64,000 nt of DNA from Rhodobacter ferrooxidans (lineage in GTDB: Bacteria; Pseudomonadota; Alphaproteobacteria; Rhodobacterales; Rhodobacteraceae): the NCBI RefSeq assembly GCF_000176015.1, contig NZ_ACYY01000009.1, positions 1-64,000 of the forward strand, written 5' to 3'. How positions within the stretch are numbered: the stretch's first letter is position 1; the number at the start of each line of letters is the position of its first letter. A program made the position numbers and the translations under genes. Shown piece after piece: positions 25,907 to 34,963 of this stretch. The notes below the pieces were generated by a model that was given only the letters and a program-made list of their open reading frames with translations, was not told the origin of the DNA and did not search any database.

Positions 25907-26998
25907 TCAGCTTGCCAGCGCGCGCGCGCCAAGGCGGCGGGCGAAGGCTTCGGTCAGCGCCGGCAGAAGTGTCAGCGCATCGGCCACCACGCCCAGATGG
26001 GCGAAATCGAAGATCCTTGCGTTGGGATCGGTGTTGATCGCCACGATCAGATCGGCACCCTCCACCCCCACGCGGTGTTGAATGGCGCCAGAGATCCCCG
26101 CAGCAATGTAAAGCCGCGGCCGGATGGTGTTGCCGGTCTGGCCGATCTGCCGATCCGCCGTGGCCCAGCCCTTCTGCACCACCGGACGCGAGCAGCCCCA
26201 TTCGCCGCCCAGCACCTGCGCCAGATTGCGCACCAGCCGCAGGTTGCCCTCGTTGCGCAGCCCCATGCCGCCCGCCACCACGATATCGGCATAGGCGAGG
26301 TTCGCATCCTTGCTGGTGTTGTCGGACACGAACTCCAGCACCTTGGTGATGATGTCGGCCTCTTTCATCTTGAAGCTGTCCCAGACCATCCGGCCAGAAA
26401 GGCTGGGGTCGGGCGTCGGCATCGCCATGACGCGGGGGCGCACCGTGGCCATTTGCGGGCGGTGGTTCAGCGAATAAATGGTGCAGAGCAGCGTGCCGCC
26501 AAAGGTGGGCCGCGTCGCGCCAAGGCACATGTCGTCGTCGATGGCCAGTTCGGTGGCATCCGCCGTCAGCCCGGTCTGCAAGGTGGTCGCCACCGACCCC
26601 GCCAGATCGCGGCCCAAGGGCGTCGCGCCCAGCAGCAGGATCTCGGGCTTGTGGGTATCGACCAGATTGGTCAGCACCTGGGTATAGGGCTCGTTGCGGT
26701 AGTCGGTCAGGGCGGCATGTTCGACGATGTAGCAAACGTCGGCGCCGTAATGGTAGGTCTGCTTGATGGCGCGCTTGGTGGTTTCGGCCTTGGGGCCGAT
26801 CACCACGGCGGCCAGTTGGCAGCCCAGCTTGTCGGCCAGCTTGCGGCCTTCGCCCATCAGCTCCCACGACACCGGATGCACCCGGCCGCGTTCGACCTCG
26901 ATGAACACCCAGACATCCTTGTAGTCGCGGAACCGCTCGGGCAGTTCCTTCTTCATGCCGGCGCGGCTGGCGGCTGGTGGTTTCGGGGCTTCGGCCAT
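25907..26998 (-). CDS. fixB: FixB, electron transfer flavoprotein alpha-type subunit
   Basis: 363 residues. ETF-alpha fold with the C-terminal FAD domain: [60 protein letters not shown] and [18 protein letters not shown]. Pairs with FixA and supplies electrons for nitrogen fixation. Ten bases separate it from fixA. Confidence 0.97.
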   Translation of the reverse strand: MAEAPKPPAASRAGMKKELPERFRDYKDVWVFIEVERGRVHPVSWELMGEGRKLADKLGCQLAAVVIGPKAETTKRAIKQTYHYGADVCYIVEHAALTDYRNEPYTQVLTNLVDTHKPEILLLGATPLGRDLAGSVATTLQTGLTADATELAIDDDMCLGATRPTFGGTLLCTIYSLNHRPQMATVRPRVMAMPTPDPSLSGRMVWDSFKMKEADIITKVLEFVSDNTSKDANLAYADIVVAGGMGLRNEGNLRLVRNLAQVLGGEWGCSRPVVQKGWATADRQIGQTGNTIRPRLYIAAGISGAIQHRVGVEGADLIVAINTDPNARIFDFAHLGVVADALTLLPALTEAFARRLGARALAS

Positions 26999-27008
26999 GG
27001 CGTGCTCC

Positions 27009-27908
27009 TTACGGGCGGGGGGCGGTCATCACCGCTTCAAGTTTCGGATCGCGGGCGAACAGCAGGTCGATCAGCGCGTCACCGATCTGCGCCGGCGCCT
27101 TGCCTTCGATGGTCACCATCTCGGCCTTCTCAGCCCGCGGGCTGGGGGCAAACACCCGCTTCACCACGGTGGGCGAGCCGCGCAGACCGCATTTCATCGG
27201 GTCGGCAACGCCTGCATCTTCCGCCGACCAGATCGCCACCGGGGCGCGGGCGGCGCGCAAAAGGTCCTGGATCGAGCCGCGGCGGATGGTGTTGGTATCC
27301 TCCAGCATGGTAATCAGGCAGGGCAGTCTGGATCGCAGCACCTGCACCCCGCCTTCCGAGCGCCGCCGCACCACGATGGCCTTCTGGCCAAGGTCAAGCG
27401 AGTCGATGGCCGAGACATAGGTCAGCTGGTTCAGCCCCATGCGCCGAGCAATGCCGGGACCAACCTGGGCGGTATCGCCGTCGATGGTCTGCTTGCCGGT
27501 GAACACGATGTCGATGGGCCGTTCCTCGGCAATCTTGCCCAGGGCGGTGGCCAAGGCGAAGGACGTGGCCAGAGTATCCGACCCGGCAAACCGGCGGTCG
27601 GTGATCAGCACCGCGCGGTCGGCCCCCAGCCCCAAGGCGCGGCGCAAGGCATCCTCGGCCATCGGCGGACCCATGCTCAGCACCGTCACCTGCCCGTCAT
27701 ACTGGTCGCGCAGCCGCAAGGCTTCTTCCAGCGCGAACAGGTCATAGGGGTTGATGATCGTGGGCACGCCTTGCCGCATGATGGTGTTGGTCACCGGATG
27801 CACCCGGATCTGCGCCGAATCCGGCACCTGCTTGATGCAGACCACGATGTTCAGCCCCTTGGGTTCGGGCTTTGGCGGCTCCAGGGCTTCGATGATCGGC
27901 TCATCCAT
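27009..27908 (-). CDS. fixA: FixA, electron transfer flavoprotein beta-type subunit
   Basis: 299 residues from ATG 27908, which has AAGGAAG seven bases ahead; ATG 27929 is also open, with a poorer site. Contains [60 protein letters not shown] and [20 protein letters not shown]. The bifurcating flavin of the FixAB complex is bound between FixA and FixB. Confidence 0.96.
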   Translation of the reverse strand: MDEPIIEALEPPKPEPKGLNIVVCIKQVPDSAQIRVHPVTNTIMRQGVPTIINPYDLFALEEALRLRDQYDGQVTVLSMGPPMAEDALRRALGLGADRAVLITDRRFAGSDTLATSFALATALGKIAEERPIDIVFTGKQTIDGDTAQVGPGIARRMGLNQLTYVSAIDSLDLGQKAIVVRRRSEGGVQVLRSRLPCLITMLEDTNTIRRGSIQDLLRAARAPVAIWSAEDAGVADPMKCGLRGSPTVVKRVFAPSPRAEKAEMVTIEGKAPAQIGDALIDLLFARDPKLEAVMTAPRP

Positions 27909-27939
27909 GGCGGGCTTCCTTGTGGTCATTTCTTCAGGG

Positions 27940-28308
27940 TCATTTCAGGGTCGCGGGGCGGATCGCGCTCAGCGGCACCAGCCGCGGGCTGCGCTTGGCA
28001 TTGGCATTGGCCAGCACCTTGAACACCTTTTCCTGCAACGGCGTGCTGGTTTCGAAATCGGCATGCGCCCGGCGCAGCGCGTCCTTGGCGGCGGCCAGAA
28101 TGGTGGCATCGCTTTGCCCCGACAGGCTGGCGGGTTGCAGATAGACCCCCATGCGTTTGAGGATATGCAGGCGGGCGACGTTCACCACCTCGGGGTTGTA
28201 GGGCACGTCGAGGAATTCGAAGATCGCCTCGGTCGAGGGCAGCGCCTGGATCTGCGCCAGCACGGAAGCGCGCGGGGTGGCAATCGGTTTCTGGATCACA
28301 CGGGTCAT
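27940..28308 (-). CDS. nifW: nitrogenase stabilising/protective protein NifW
   Basis: 122 residues with the NifW core AEAIF-like segment [32 protein letters not shown] and a C-terminal basic tail. NifW is reported to bind the MoFe protein and to protect it or assist its maturation under oxygen. ATG 28308 overlaps the nifV stop (ATGA). Confidence 0.93.
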   Translation of the reverse strand: MTRVIQKPIATPRASVLAQIQALPSTEAIFEFLDVPYNPEVVNVARLHILKRMGVYLQPASLSGQSDATILAAAKDALRRAHADFETSTPLQEKVFKVLANANAKRSPRLVPLSAIRPATLK

Positions 28309-29444
28309 TCTGAAGCCTTTCCAAGGGGTTGAACACAGGCCAGCAAGGCCGCCAGATCGCCGGGGCCAGCCCAGCGTTTCGAACGGGATGCCCAGGTGCG
28401 CAGGCCCGGTTGCAGGGCGCGCACGGTGTCGGGGTCATGCGGCAGGCCGGCTTCGGCCAGCGCCCGGGCAATTCCCGCAGCGCCGGAGTGCTTGCCCGCC
28501 ACCAGCCGGTGTTGCCGTCCAAAGCGTTCCGGCGGCAGGGCGGCACTTTCATAGGTGCGGCGGTCCTTCAGCAGCGCATCGACATGGATGCCCGCCTCGT
28601 GGGTGAACACCGCATCCCCGACGATGGGTTTTGCCGCAGGCACCGGCCGCCCGGAGGCCTTTGCCACCAGCGCCGACAGGGCAACCAACTTGTCCAGCGC
28701 GATGCCGGTTTGCCGCCCGCCCGCCGCCAGCACCGCCGCCACCTCCTCCAGCGCCGCGTTGCCCGCCCGTTCGCCCAGACCGTTGACCGTCACCGACAGA
28801 TGGCTGGCCCCGGCCTTGGCAGCCGCCAGAGTGTTGGCGGTGGCCATGCCGAAATCGTTATGAGCGTGAAACTCCAGCGGCAGGGTCAGGCGCGGCAGCA
28901 ATTGCGCCACCAGATCATGCGCCGCAAAGGGGTCGAGGATGCCCAGCGTATCGGCCAGCCGGAAGCGGATCGCGCCCGCCTTGGCCGCAATGCCCGCAAT
29001 CTCGGCCAGAAAGCCGGGGTCAGTGCGCGAGGCATCCTCGGCGCCGACCGACACCGCAAAACCACCTTGGGTCGCCCGCCCCACCCAACCGGCCAGTTCG
29101 CGCTTCAGCCAGGCGGCATCCACCCGCAGCTTGCCCGCCATCTGCCGGTCGGAGGTGGGGGCCGCCACATGCAGCCGCCGCACGCCGCATTTCGCGGCCT
29201 GCTCCAGATCCTCGGGGCGCAACCGGCACCAGACCACCGGTTCCGCGCGGCGCAGATCGGCGGCCATGGCGCGGATGTCGGCAATCTCCGATGGCCCCAT
29301 CGCCGCCACGCCAAGCTCGATCTCGGCCAACCCTGCGCCGTCCAAAGCCCGGGCGATCGCCCGCTTTTCGGCGCTGGAGAACGCCACACCGGCGGTCTGC
29401 TCGCCGTCGCGCAGGGTGGTGTCGCACAGCACCAGCGGTTTCAT
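28305..29444 (-). CDS. nifV: homocitrate synthase NifV
   Basis: 379 residues. DRE-TIM metallolyase: [20 protein letters not shown] at the N-terminus, [17 protein letters not shown] with the metal His residues, and [14 protein letters not shown]. Condenses acetyl-CoA and 2-oxoglutarate to homocitrate, the organic ligand of FeMo-cofactor. Overlaps nifS and nifW by four bases each. Confidence 0.96.
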   Translation of the reverse strand: MKPLVLCDTTLRDGEQTAGVAFSSAEKRAIARALDGAGLAEIELGVAAMGPSEIADIRAMAADLRRAEPVVWCRLRPEDLEQAAKCGVRRLHVAAPTSDRQMAGKLRVDAAWLKRELAGWVGRATQGGFAVSVGAEDASRTDPGFLAEIAGIAAKAGAIRFRLADTLGILDPFAAHDLVAQLLPRLTLPLEFHAHNDFGMATANTLAAAKAGASHLSVTVNGLGERAGNAALEEVAAVLAAGGRQTGIALDKLVALSALVAKASGRPVPAAKPIVGDAVFTHEAGIHVDALLKDRRTYESAALPPERFGRQHRLVAGKHSGAAGIARALAEAGLPHDPDTVRALQPGLRTWASRSKRWAGPGDLAALLACVQPLGKASE

Positions 29445-30619
29445 CGCACGGCCTCCCCGGCAAAGTCGGGCTGGCCCGCGCCAAACGGCGACAGCGCCCG
29501 CAGCTTTTCGACGATGCCCGGCAGCACCGCCAGCACATGATCGACCTCCGCGTCGGTGGTTTCACACGACAGCGACAGCCGCAGCCCGCCATGCAGCGCC
29601 GCAAACGGCAGCTTCATCGCCCGCAACACCGGGCTGGGTTCCATCGCCCCCGAGGCGCAGGCCGAGCCCGACGAGGCCGCAATCCCTTCGCGGTCCAACA
29701 GCATCACCAGCGCCTCGCCTTCGACGAAATCAAAGGCCAAGGCGCAGGTATTGCCCAGCCGGTCCAGCCGGTCGCCAAGCACCTGCACCCCGGCGATGCG
29801 GGACAGAATCCCCGCCTCCAGCCGGTCGCGCAGGGTGGCTATCTTGCGGAAATCATGGGTGGAAACCAGGTCTGCCGCCGCCCCGAAACCCACAATCCCC
29901 GGCACGTTCAAGGTACCCGCCCGCCGCCCGCGTTCCTGCTTGCCACCGCGCAGCAAGGGCTGGAACCGCGTGCCCTTGCGCAGATAAAGCGCGCCGACGC
30001 CCTTCGGCCCATGCAGCTTGTGGGCGGAAACCGAGGCCATATCCACCCCCGACGCCGCCAGGTCCAGCGGGCATTTCCCCGCCGCCTGCACCGCATCGGT
30101 GTGAAACAGCGCCCCCGCCTGATGCGCCAGTTCCGCCAGCCCCTCGATGGGGAAAATCGTGCCGGTTTCGTTGTTGGCCCACATCAGGCTGACCAGCGCC
30201 GTCTGCGGCCCCAGGGCGGCGCGATAGGCGTCGATGTCCAGCCGCCCCTGCCCGTCCACCCCGATGCGATGCACCCGCACCCCGGCGCTTTGCTCCAGAA
30301 AGCCGCACAGCGCCAGGATCGACGGGTGTTCGACGGTCGAGGTGATGATCTCGCGCCGCGCAGGATCGGCCAGCCCCGCCATGATCGCCGTGGTATTGGC
30401 CTCGGTGCCACCCGAGGTGAAAATGATCTCCTCCTCCAGCGCCGCCCCCAAAAGCCCGCGCACCTGTGCCCGCGCAACACCCACCGCCCGCGCCGCCTGA
30501 TTGCCCAGCGCGTGCATCGACGACGGGTTGCCATAAGCCTCGGCCAGATGCGGCAACATCGCGGTCAACGCCTCGGAGGCAAGGCGGGTGGTGGCGTTGT
30601 TGTCGAGATAGCTGCGCAT
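29441..30619 (-). CDS. nifS: cysteine desulfurase NifS
   Basis: 392 residues from ATG 30619. Class V aminotransferase fold: [49 protein letters not shown], the PLP lysine in [16 protein letters not shown] and the active Cys in [15 protein letters not shown]. Releases sulfur from cysteine for nitrogenase Fe-S clusters. Adjacent to nifU and an A-type carrier, though that NifU is atypical, so the true recipient of its sulfur is an open point. Confidence 0.97.
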   Translation of the reverse strand: MRSYLDNNATTRLASEALTAMLPHLAEAYGNPSSMHALGNQAARAVGVARAQVRGLLGAALEEEIIFTSGGTEANTTAIMAGLADPARREIITSTVEHPSILALCGFLEQSAGVRVHRIGVDGQGRLDIDAYRAALGPQTALVSLMWANNETGTIFPIEGLAELAHQAGALFHTDAVQAAGKCPLDLAASGVDMASVSAHKLHGPKGVGALYLRKGTRFQPLLRGGKQERGRRAGTLNVPGIVGFGAAADLVSTHDFRKIATLRDRLEAGILSRIAGVQVLGDRLDRLGNTCALAFDFVEGEALVMLLDREGIAASSGSACASGAMEPSPVLRAMKLPFAALHGGLRLSLSCETTDAEVDHVLAVLPGIVEKLRALSPFGAGQPDFAGEAVR

Positions 30620-30629
30620 GGCCTGACCC

Positions 30630-31352
30630 TCAGCTTTTCGCCACGGGGATGACGCGGATCGGCCGGCCCAGCGCGTCGGCAATGCGCTTTTGCAAGCCGC
30701 CCAGCGTCAGCGAGGCCATCTGGCAGCCCTTGCAGGCGCCGGTCAGATGCACCTGCACCCGGCTGCCGGAGAACTCCATCAGCTCGACATCGCCGCCATC
30801 GGCGCGGAACACCGCCCGCATCTGCTCCAGGATCCGCGCCACTTCGGCGGCTTCCTCGGCGGGCGACAGCGGCACCTCGCGGGCAACGCGGGGCTGCGAG
30901 GGATGGGTGGGGGCAATCGGCACAAAGGATTGCCGCGGCGAGACGGTCAGCGGCGTCACCGGCTGCGGCACCGGCAACGGCTCGCCGGTGAACACCGCCA
31001 AGGCCGCGGCCAAAGCCTGCGCGCCCATCGCCGGGCTTTGCATCTGGTCTTCCGGCAATCCACCCAATGCCTGCGCGATATCGGCGCCAGTCAGCAGCCG
31101 CGCCTCGGCCACCGATTTGCCCTGCACCAGTTCGGTCAGCACCGACCCCGCGGCAATCGCCGGAAAGCCGCCAAAGCTCTGGAAACGGGCTTCCTCGATC
31201 ACTTCGGTTTCCGGGTTGACCCGCAGCATCAGCCGCAGCGCATGGCCCGCGCTCAAGGAACCCGCCTCGCCCACCGCATTGGCACCCTCAAGGGCACCGC
31301 CATTGCGCGGGTTGAAGAAATGGTCGCGGACCTGATCGGAAGACCCCAGCAT
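30630..31352 (-). CDS. nifU: NifU with cysteine-free scaffold domain
   Basis: 240 residues; canonical NifU has about 310. Residues 1-125 align to the IscU-like scaffold domain (HFFNPRNGGALEGANAVGE, FQSFGGFPAIAAGSVLTELV, LGGLPEDQMQSPAMGAQAL). All three cluster-ligand cysteines are replaced: by Ala (GSLSAGHALRL), Gly (FGGFPAIA) and Ser (QMQSPAMG). The central ferredoxin-like 2Fe-2S domain is absent and a Pro-rich linker stands in its place. The C-terminal Nfu domain is intact, with LTGACKGCQMASLTLGG. Only this domain can carry a cluster. The gene lies between nifS and an A-type carrier and shows no frameshift. Confidence 0.92.
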   Translation of the reverse strand: MLGSSDQVRDHFFNPRNGGALEGANAVGEAGSLSAGHALRLMLRVNPETEVIEEARFQSFGGFPAIAAGSVLTELVQGKSVAEARLLTGADIAQALGGLPEDQMQSPAMGAQALAAALAVFTGEPLPVPQPVTPLTVSPRQSFVPIAPTHPSQPRVAREVPLSPAEEAAEVARILEQMRAVFRADGGDVELMEFSGSRVQVHLTGACKGCQMASLTLGGLQKRIADALGRPIRVIPVAKS

Positions 31353-31361
31353 CGTCGCCCC

Positions 31362-31682
31362 CTAGCAGAAGGATTTGCCGCAGCCGCAGCTGCTGGTGGC
31401 ATTCGGGTTGTCGAACACGAAACCCGCGCCTTCGAGGTTGGACACGAAGTCGATGGTGGCACCCTGCAGATGCGCCTGGCTTTCGGCATCGACCAGCACG
31501 GTCACGCCATCGGATTCGATCACCGCATCGCCGGGGGCGGCGTCAAGCTCCAGCGCCATGCCGTATTTCAGGCCGGCGCAACCGCCGGTCTGCACCATGA
31601 CCCGCAGGCCAGCGACCGGTTGGGCGGCCCCGGCAATCGCGGTGCGGATGGCGTCACGGGCGGCGGGGGTGATTTCGATCAT
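31362..31682 (-). CDS. iscA: A-type iron-sulfur carrier (IscA/NifIscA)
   Basis: 106 residues. HesB/IscA fold with all three ligand cysteines: VQTGGCAGLKYGM and the C-terminal SSCGCGKSFC. It carries or transfers Fe-S clusters for nitrogenase maturation. First gene of the iscA-nifUSVW-fixABCX-rpoN run, about 40 bases downstream of a sigma-54 promoter (31722-31737). With NifU lacking scaffold cysteines, this protein may take a larger share of cluster handling. Confidence 0.94.
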   Translation of the reverse strand: MIEITPAARDAIRTAIAGAAQPVAGLRVMVQTGGCAGLKYGMALELDAAPGDAVIESDGVTVLVDAESQAHLQGATIDFVSNLEGAGFVFDNPNATSSCGCGKSFC

Positions 31683-31721
31683 CGTCTGCTCCTGTTCCGA
31701 CGGAGGGTTCGGGATAGGAGA

Positions 31722-31737
31722 AGCAGCAGCCGTGCCA
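31722..31737 (-). promoter_or_regulatory. sigma-54 promoter of the iscA-nifUSVW-fixABCX operon
   Basis: On the minus strand the sequence reads TGGCAC-GGCTG-CTGCT. This is a -24/-12 element with correct spacing, matching TGGCAC-N5-TTGCW except for one base. It lies 40 bases before the iscA ATG and is almost identical to the nifH and nifB promoters in this window. Confidence 0.88.
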
Positions 31738-31777
31738 AGTGTGGTTTTATCGGGATTTCAGCGGCTTGGCTGGGCCG

Positions 31778-31801
31778 TGTCGCAAGGGGCCAATCCGACA
31801 A
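31778..31801 (-). promoter_or_regulatory. putative NifA upstream element of the iscA operon
   Basis: TGTCGCAA (31778-31785) and CCGACAA (31795-31801) on the plus strand, about 40 bases beyond the -24 box. The same two words occur upstream of nifH and nifB. There is no perfect TGT-N10-ACA here (TGT and ACA are 17 apart), so binding by NifA is inferred from the shared words. Confidence 0.45.
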
Positions 31802-31822
31802 TGGCGGGTTTGCGACAGCGCG

Positions 31823-32359
31823 TCACGCCTCGGGGGCAAAGCAGACGGTCTTTTCCGGGCAATCTTCGCAATTCGGCGACAGGCACATCGTGGCACCGGT
31901 TTCGCTGCAGATCTGGCGGTAGAAGAACCGCTTCCAGCGCATGTTGCGGCTGTTGGCGGCGGCAAGCCGGGGAAATTCGCGGGCGATCAGGCGGCCAAGC
32001 GCCGGGCGGTCGGGCAGACCAAGGTCTTCCCACAGGTGCCGCGCCTCCATCGACCGGCGGGCAAGGATATGCGCCAGCCAGAAGCTTTCCTCGGAATTGG
32101 CGCCGCCGCGCCAGCGGATCATCAGGGTGATCGCCGCCTGATCCTCGGGCACCGCAGCCAGCGGGGCATCCAGATCGGGCAGCGCCAACCCCGGAAACCA
32201 GCGTTCGCCCAGCCGCGCCAAGGACTTGCCCTCCAGCCCCAGCAGGTCGGTCAGCCGCCCCCGGCCCTGCGCCCGTTCGGCCAACGCATGCAGCAGAATG
32301 GCGCCCAGATCGGCGCGCAGGTCGCCCAAGGGGGCCGGGTCAGGCTTCGGCGGCTGCAT
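31823..32359 (-). CDS. nifQ: NifQ, molybdenum donor for FeMo-cofactor
   Basis: 178 residues from ATG 32359, overlapping the end of fdxB by 20 bases. The C-terminal motif CLSPNCEDCPEKTVC (C-x4-C-x2-C-x5-C) is the NifQ signature and holds an Fe-S cluster used to deliver molybdenum. NSRNMRWKRFFYRQIC precedes it, as is typical. It is the last gene of the nifHDKENX transcript, ending just before the upstream element of the iscA promoter. Confidence 0.94.
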   Translation of the reverse strand: MQPPKPDPAPLGDLRADLGAILLHALAERAQGRGRLTDLLGLEGKSLARLGERWFPGLALPDLDAPLAAVPEDQAAITLMIRWRGGANSEESFWLAHILARRSMEARHLWEDLGLPDRPALGRLIAREFPRLAAANSRNMRWKRFFYRQICSETGATMCLSPNCEDCPEKTVCFAPEA

Positions 32360-32651
32360 GGGTCTGGCAGTCCTTCGGGCAGACCCGGTTGCAGGCGCCA
32401 CAGCCGACGCAGGCCCCGGCATCGACCATCACCATGATCTTGCGGACGATATCGCCGTCGTCGTCATCATCGTCGTCATCCTCCGACACCTCGACAATCG
32501 CGCCATCCTCGGTGACTCCGCGCAGGGTCATCACCGGGCGGCCACAAACCTTGTAGCAACGGCCGCAGCCGATGCATTTGGCGGCGTCGATCGCGGTCAG
32601 GAACAGCGGCACATATTCGGTGCCATCGCGGGTAAAGGCAGTGATCGGCAT
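32340..32651 (-). CDS. fdxB: ferredoxin III, nif-specific (FdxB)
   Basis: 103 residues from ATG 32651. Two cysteine clusters, CIGCGRCYKVCGRP and CVGCGACNRVCPKDC, bind 4Fe-4S clusters. Between them is a run of eight aspartates (SEDDDDDDDDGD at about residues 56-67). FdxB is associated with nifENX genes and is reported to supply electrons for cofactor assembly. Acidic loops occur in relatives, but this run is long. Confidence 0.93.
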   Translation of the reverse strand: MPITAFTRDGTEYVPLFLTAIDAAKCIGCGRCYKVCGRPVMTLRGVTEDGAIVEVSEDDDDDDDDGDIVRKIMVMVDAGACVGCGACNRVCPKDCQTHAAAEA

Positions 32652-32673
32652 GAGTTTTCCTTTCCCGCAGACC

Positions 32674-33147
32674 TCAGGCCCGCGCGGCATCCGGGTAGGT
32701 TTCAATGGTGGCAACGGCATCGGCGGTCAGCTTTTCGCCCGCCTCGGCCAGCTTGGCCCAGGAGGCAAAGCCGAAACGGTGGATGTCGCGCAGGTGTTTC
32801 GAAAGCACCACCAGCTTGCCGGCAATCAGCACCATGCGGCCAAAGCCTTCATGGCTGAACTTGCTCATCGGCGTGGCCATGCAGCCCGATTGCCGTTCGA
32901 TCAGCAACCCGATGGCGGCGTAGAACTTCTCCAGCCGCCAGACGGTATCGGGGTCGGGGTCGCCCATGATCGGCATGTCGCGGCGTTCCTCGGCGGTCAG
33001 GATGAATTCCGACAGCAATTCGGGGTCGGTCTTGTTGTCCCAGGCGCCATGGCCATCCTCGGCCCGCACCACCGCCACCAACTGTTTCAGAAAGGCGCTG
33101 TCCGGCCAGTCGCCGCCGCGCGCGGTGAGGGTCTGCGTGTCGGTCAT
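32674..33147 (-). CDS. NifX-associated nitrogen fixation protein (DUF269)
   Basis: 157 residues from ATG 33147, overlapping the nifX stop. Contains FLKQLVAVVRAEDGHGAWDN, LLSEFILTAEERRDMPIMGD, WRLEKFYAAIGLLIERQSGC and the MATPMSKFSHEGFGR segment, all features of the DUF269 family always found after nifX. Biochemical function is not settled; a role in cofactor maturation or NifEN handling is assumed from its constant location. Confidence 0.93.
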   Translation of the reverse strand: MTDTQTLTARGGDWPDSAFLKQLVAVVRAEDGHGAWDNKTDPELLSEFILTAEERRDMPIMGDPDPDTVWRLEKFYAAIGLLIERQSGCMATPMSKFSHEGFGRMVLIAGKLVVLSKHLRDIHRFGFASWAKLAEAGEKLTADAVATIETYPDAARA

Positions 33148-33569
33148 TGGCCCACCTCGGCGTCGATGAAACTGCCGCGCGAAAGCCCCATCGCCTTGCG
33201 CAGGAACGGCGGCGGGCCGTTCTTCAGCATCTCCTGCACCTGCGCCAGCACCGCCGCAATCGGCTCGGGGTCGCGGCGCTTGATCGGATGCACCCCGGCC
33301 CGCACCACCCGCGCCGCCGACGGCCCGCCGATGGCCAGCACGAACATCAGCGCGCAACCCTCCAGCGCCTCGACCTTGGCAGAGATGCGGTCCACTTCGT
33401 CGTCGTGTTTCGCGGTCTGGCCGGTGACGCTTTCGAACGACACCGCCTCGACAAAGCGCGCGGCGGTGGCGCTGACCTCGTAGATCGCGAAGTTGCGGGC
33501 CGAGCCGAAATGCGCGTTCAGGTTTTCCATGTCATTGGTGGCAATGGCGATTTTCAGGGCGTTGGTCAT
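33144..33569 (-). CDS. nifX: NifX, FeMo-cofactor precursor carrier
   Basis: 141 residues from ATG 33569; the longer open frame is a shadow over nifN. A single NifX/NifB-C-type domain: KIAIATNDMENLNAHFGSAR, NFAIYEVSATAARFVEAV and GCALMFVLAIGGPSAARVVR. NifX binds NifB-co and the VK-cluster and passes them to and from NifEN. Same fold as the C-terminal part of NifB in this window. Confidence 0.95.
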   Translation of the reverse strand: MTNALKIAIATNDMENLNAHFGSARNFAIYEVSATAARFVEAVSFESVTGQTAKHDDEVDRISAKVEALEGCALMFVLAIGGPSAARVVRAGVHPIKRRDPEPIAAVLAQVQEMLKNGPPPFLRKAMGLSRGSFIDAEVGQ

Positions 33570-33582
33570 GGCGGGCTCCGGG

Positions 33583-34962
33583 TCAATGAGTCGAAGGCGG
33601 CGGGGAGGCATGGTCGAACTCCTGCGCAACGGGGGTGGCGCCGAAATCCTCGGGCCTCGGGCGGTGGGGGTGGGCCAGCACGGCATTGGCAATCTCGTAA
33701 TAAAAGGCGCGGGTTCCGGCATAGCCGACCCGGCACTGGTCCTGCGCACCCAGCCGGTCGAACACCGGAAATCCGGCGCGGACATGCGGCAGGTGCAGCC
33801 GTTCGGCGGCCATCCGGCCATGCGCGTGGGTCAGGATCAGGTGGGCCTTGGCCGTGGCAGCACCGCGTTCCAGATCGCCCAGATCGCCCAGGATCACCTC
33901 GGCGGCGGGGATATCTGCGGCGATGGGGTTCAGGCCAGAGGTGGTCACGGCGGTGACGATCTCGGCCCCCAGGGCGGTCAGCGCGGTGCCAAGGGCAAAG
34001 CCCAGATCGGGGTCGGCCCCCAGGGCGACCCGCAGCCCGCCAATCTGGAAATGCGCATCAAGGCAGGCGTCGGCCAGCCGCGCGCGGTCGCGCTTGATGG
34101 TCGCCGGGGCATCGCGGCCGGAAAGCTGCATCAGGGCGGTGACAAACGCATCGACCGCCTTCAGCCCGGTCAGTGACGCGAATACCTGCGGCGGCACACC
34201 CCGGTTTGCCAAAGCCTCCGCCGCAGGGCGCATCGCGGTGCCGATGGCCAGGGTAGCGATGCTTTGGCCCATGCGGGCGATCTCGGCCAACCGGGTGCCG
34301 CCCAGCGAGGTGCCCGACCAGTCATCCGACAGATGCCCATCCAGCGAGGTGGAAAGATCGGGCAGCACGATCGGGGTCAGGCCAAAGCCGCGGACCATAT
34401 CGGCCACCGCCTCGACTTCCGCCGGGGTCAGGTGACTGCCCGCCAGCAGGTTCACCTGCCCGGCGATTTTCGGACCAGCCTGCGCAGGCACCAAGGCGGC
34501 GATGATCGCCTCGACCGCCCGCGCCCAACCATCCTCCAGCCCGCCGGCGAAATCCGGGGTGGCGGCGTAAACCACTGCCGTACCGGCGAAATCCGCCCGC
34601 CGCGCCAGCATTTCGCGCAATTCGCCCGCCACATCCTCGCCGCGGGTTTCCACCAGCGCGGTCGAGGCAATGCCGATGAACTTCGGTTTCGCCCGCTTGC
34701 GCAGGTTCTCGATCGCTTCCTCGATCTGCTCGCCACCGCCCAGAATGGCGGACACCTCGTTCATCGCCGTGGTCTGCAACGGGATCGACTCGCGGAAGTG
34801 CCGCACCAGATGCACCATGGCAAAGGCGGTGCAGCCCTGCGCGCCGTGAAACAGCGGAATTGCGCCCTCGATGCCCAGATAGGCCATCGCCGCCCCCAGC
34901 GGGGCGCTGGTTTTCAGCGGGTTGGTGGACAGCGCGCGCTGCGGGTGAACCAGATGCGCCAT
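33583..34962 (-). CDS. nifN: nitrogenase cofactor biosynthesis scaffold NifN
   Basis: 459 residues from ATG 34962. NifK-like: NPLKTSAPLGAAMAYLGIEG, LFHGAQGCTAFAMVHLVRHF and ESIPLQTTAMNEVSAILGGG. With NifE it forms the tetramer on which the FeMo-cofactor precursor is completed with Mo and homocitrate. It starts one base before the end of nifE and is followed by nifX. Confidence 0.96.
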   Translation of the reverse strand: MAHLVHPQRALSTNPLKTSAPLGAAMAYLGIEGAIPLFHGAQGCTAFAMVHLVRHFRESIPLQTTAMNEVSAILGGGEQIEEAIENLRKRAKPKFIGIASTALVETRGEDVAGELREMLARRADFAGTAVVYAATPDFAGGLEDGWARAVEAIIAALVPAQAGPKIAGQVNLLAGSHLTPAEVEAVADMVRGFGLTPIVLPDLSTSLDGHLSDDWSGTSLGGTRLAEIARMGQSIATLAIGTAMRPAAEALANRGVPPQVFASLTGLKAVDAFVTALMQLSGRDAPATIKRDRARLADACLDAHFQIGGLRVALGADPDLGFALGTALTALGAEIVTAVTTSGLNPIAADIPAAEVILGDLGDLERGAATAKAHLILTHAHGRMAAERLHLPHVRAGFPVFDRLGAQDQCRVGYAGTRAFYYEIANAVLAHPHRPRPEDFGATPVAQEFDHASPPPSTH

Positions 34963-34963
34963 C

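Noticed and set aside
24953-27313. A 786-codon plus-strand open frame across fixC, fixB and fixA
   Set aside because: Antisense shadow of three well-conserved genes; no domain or ribosome binding site.
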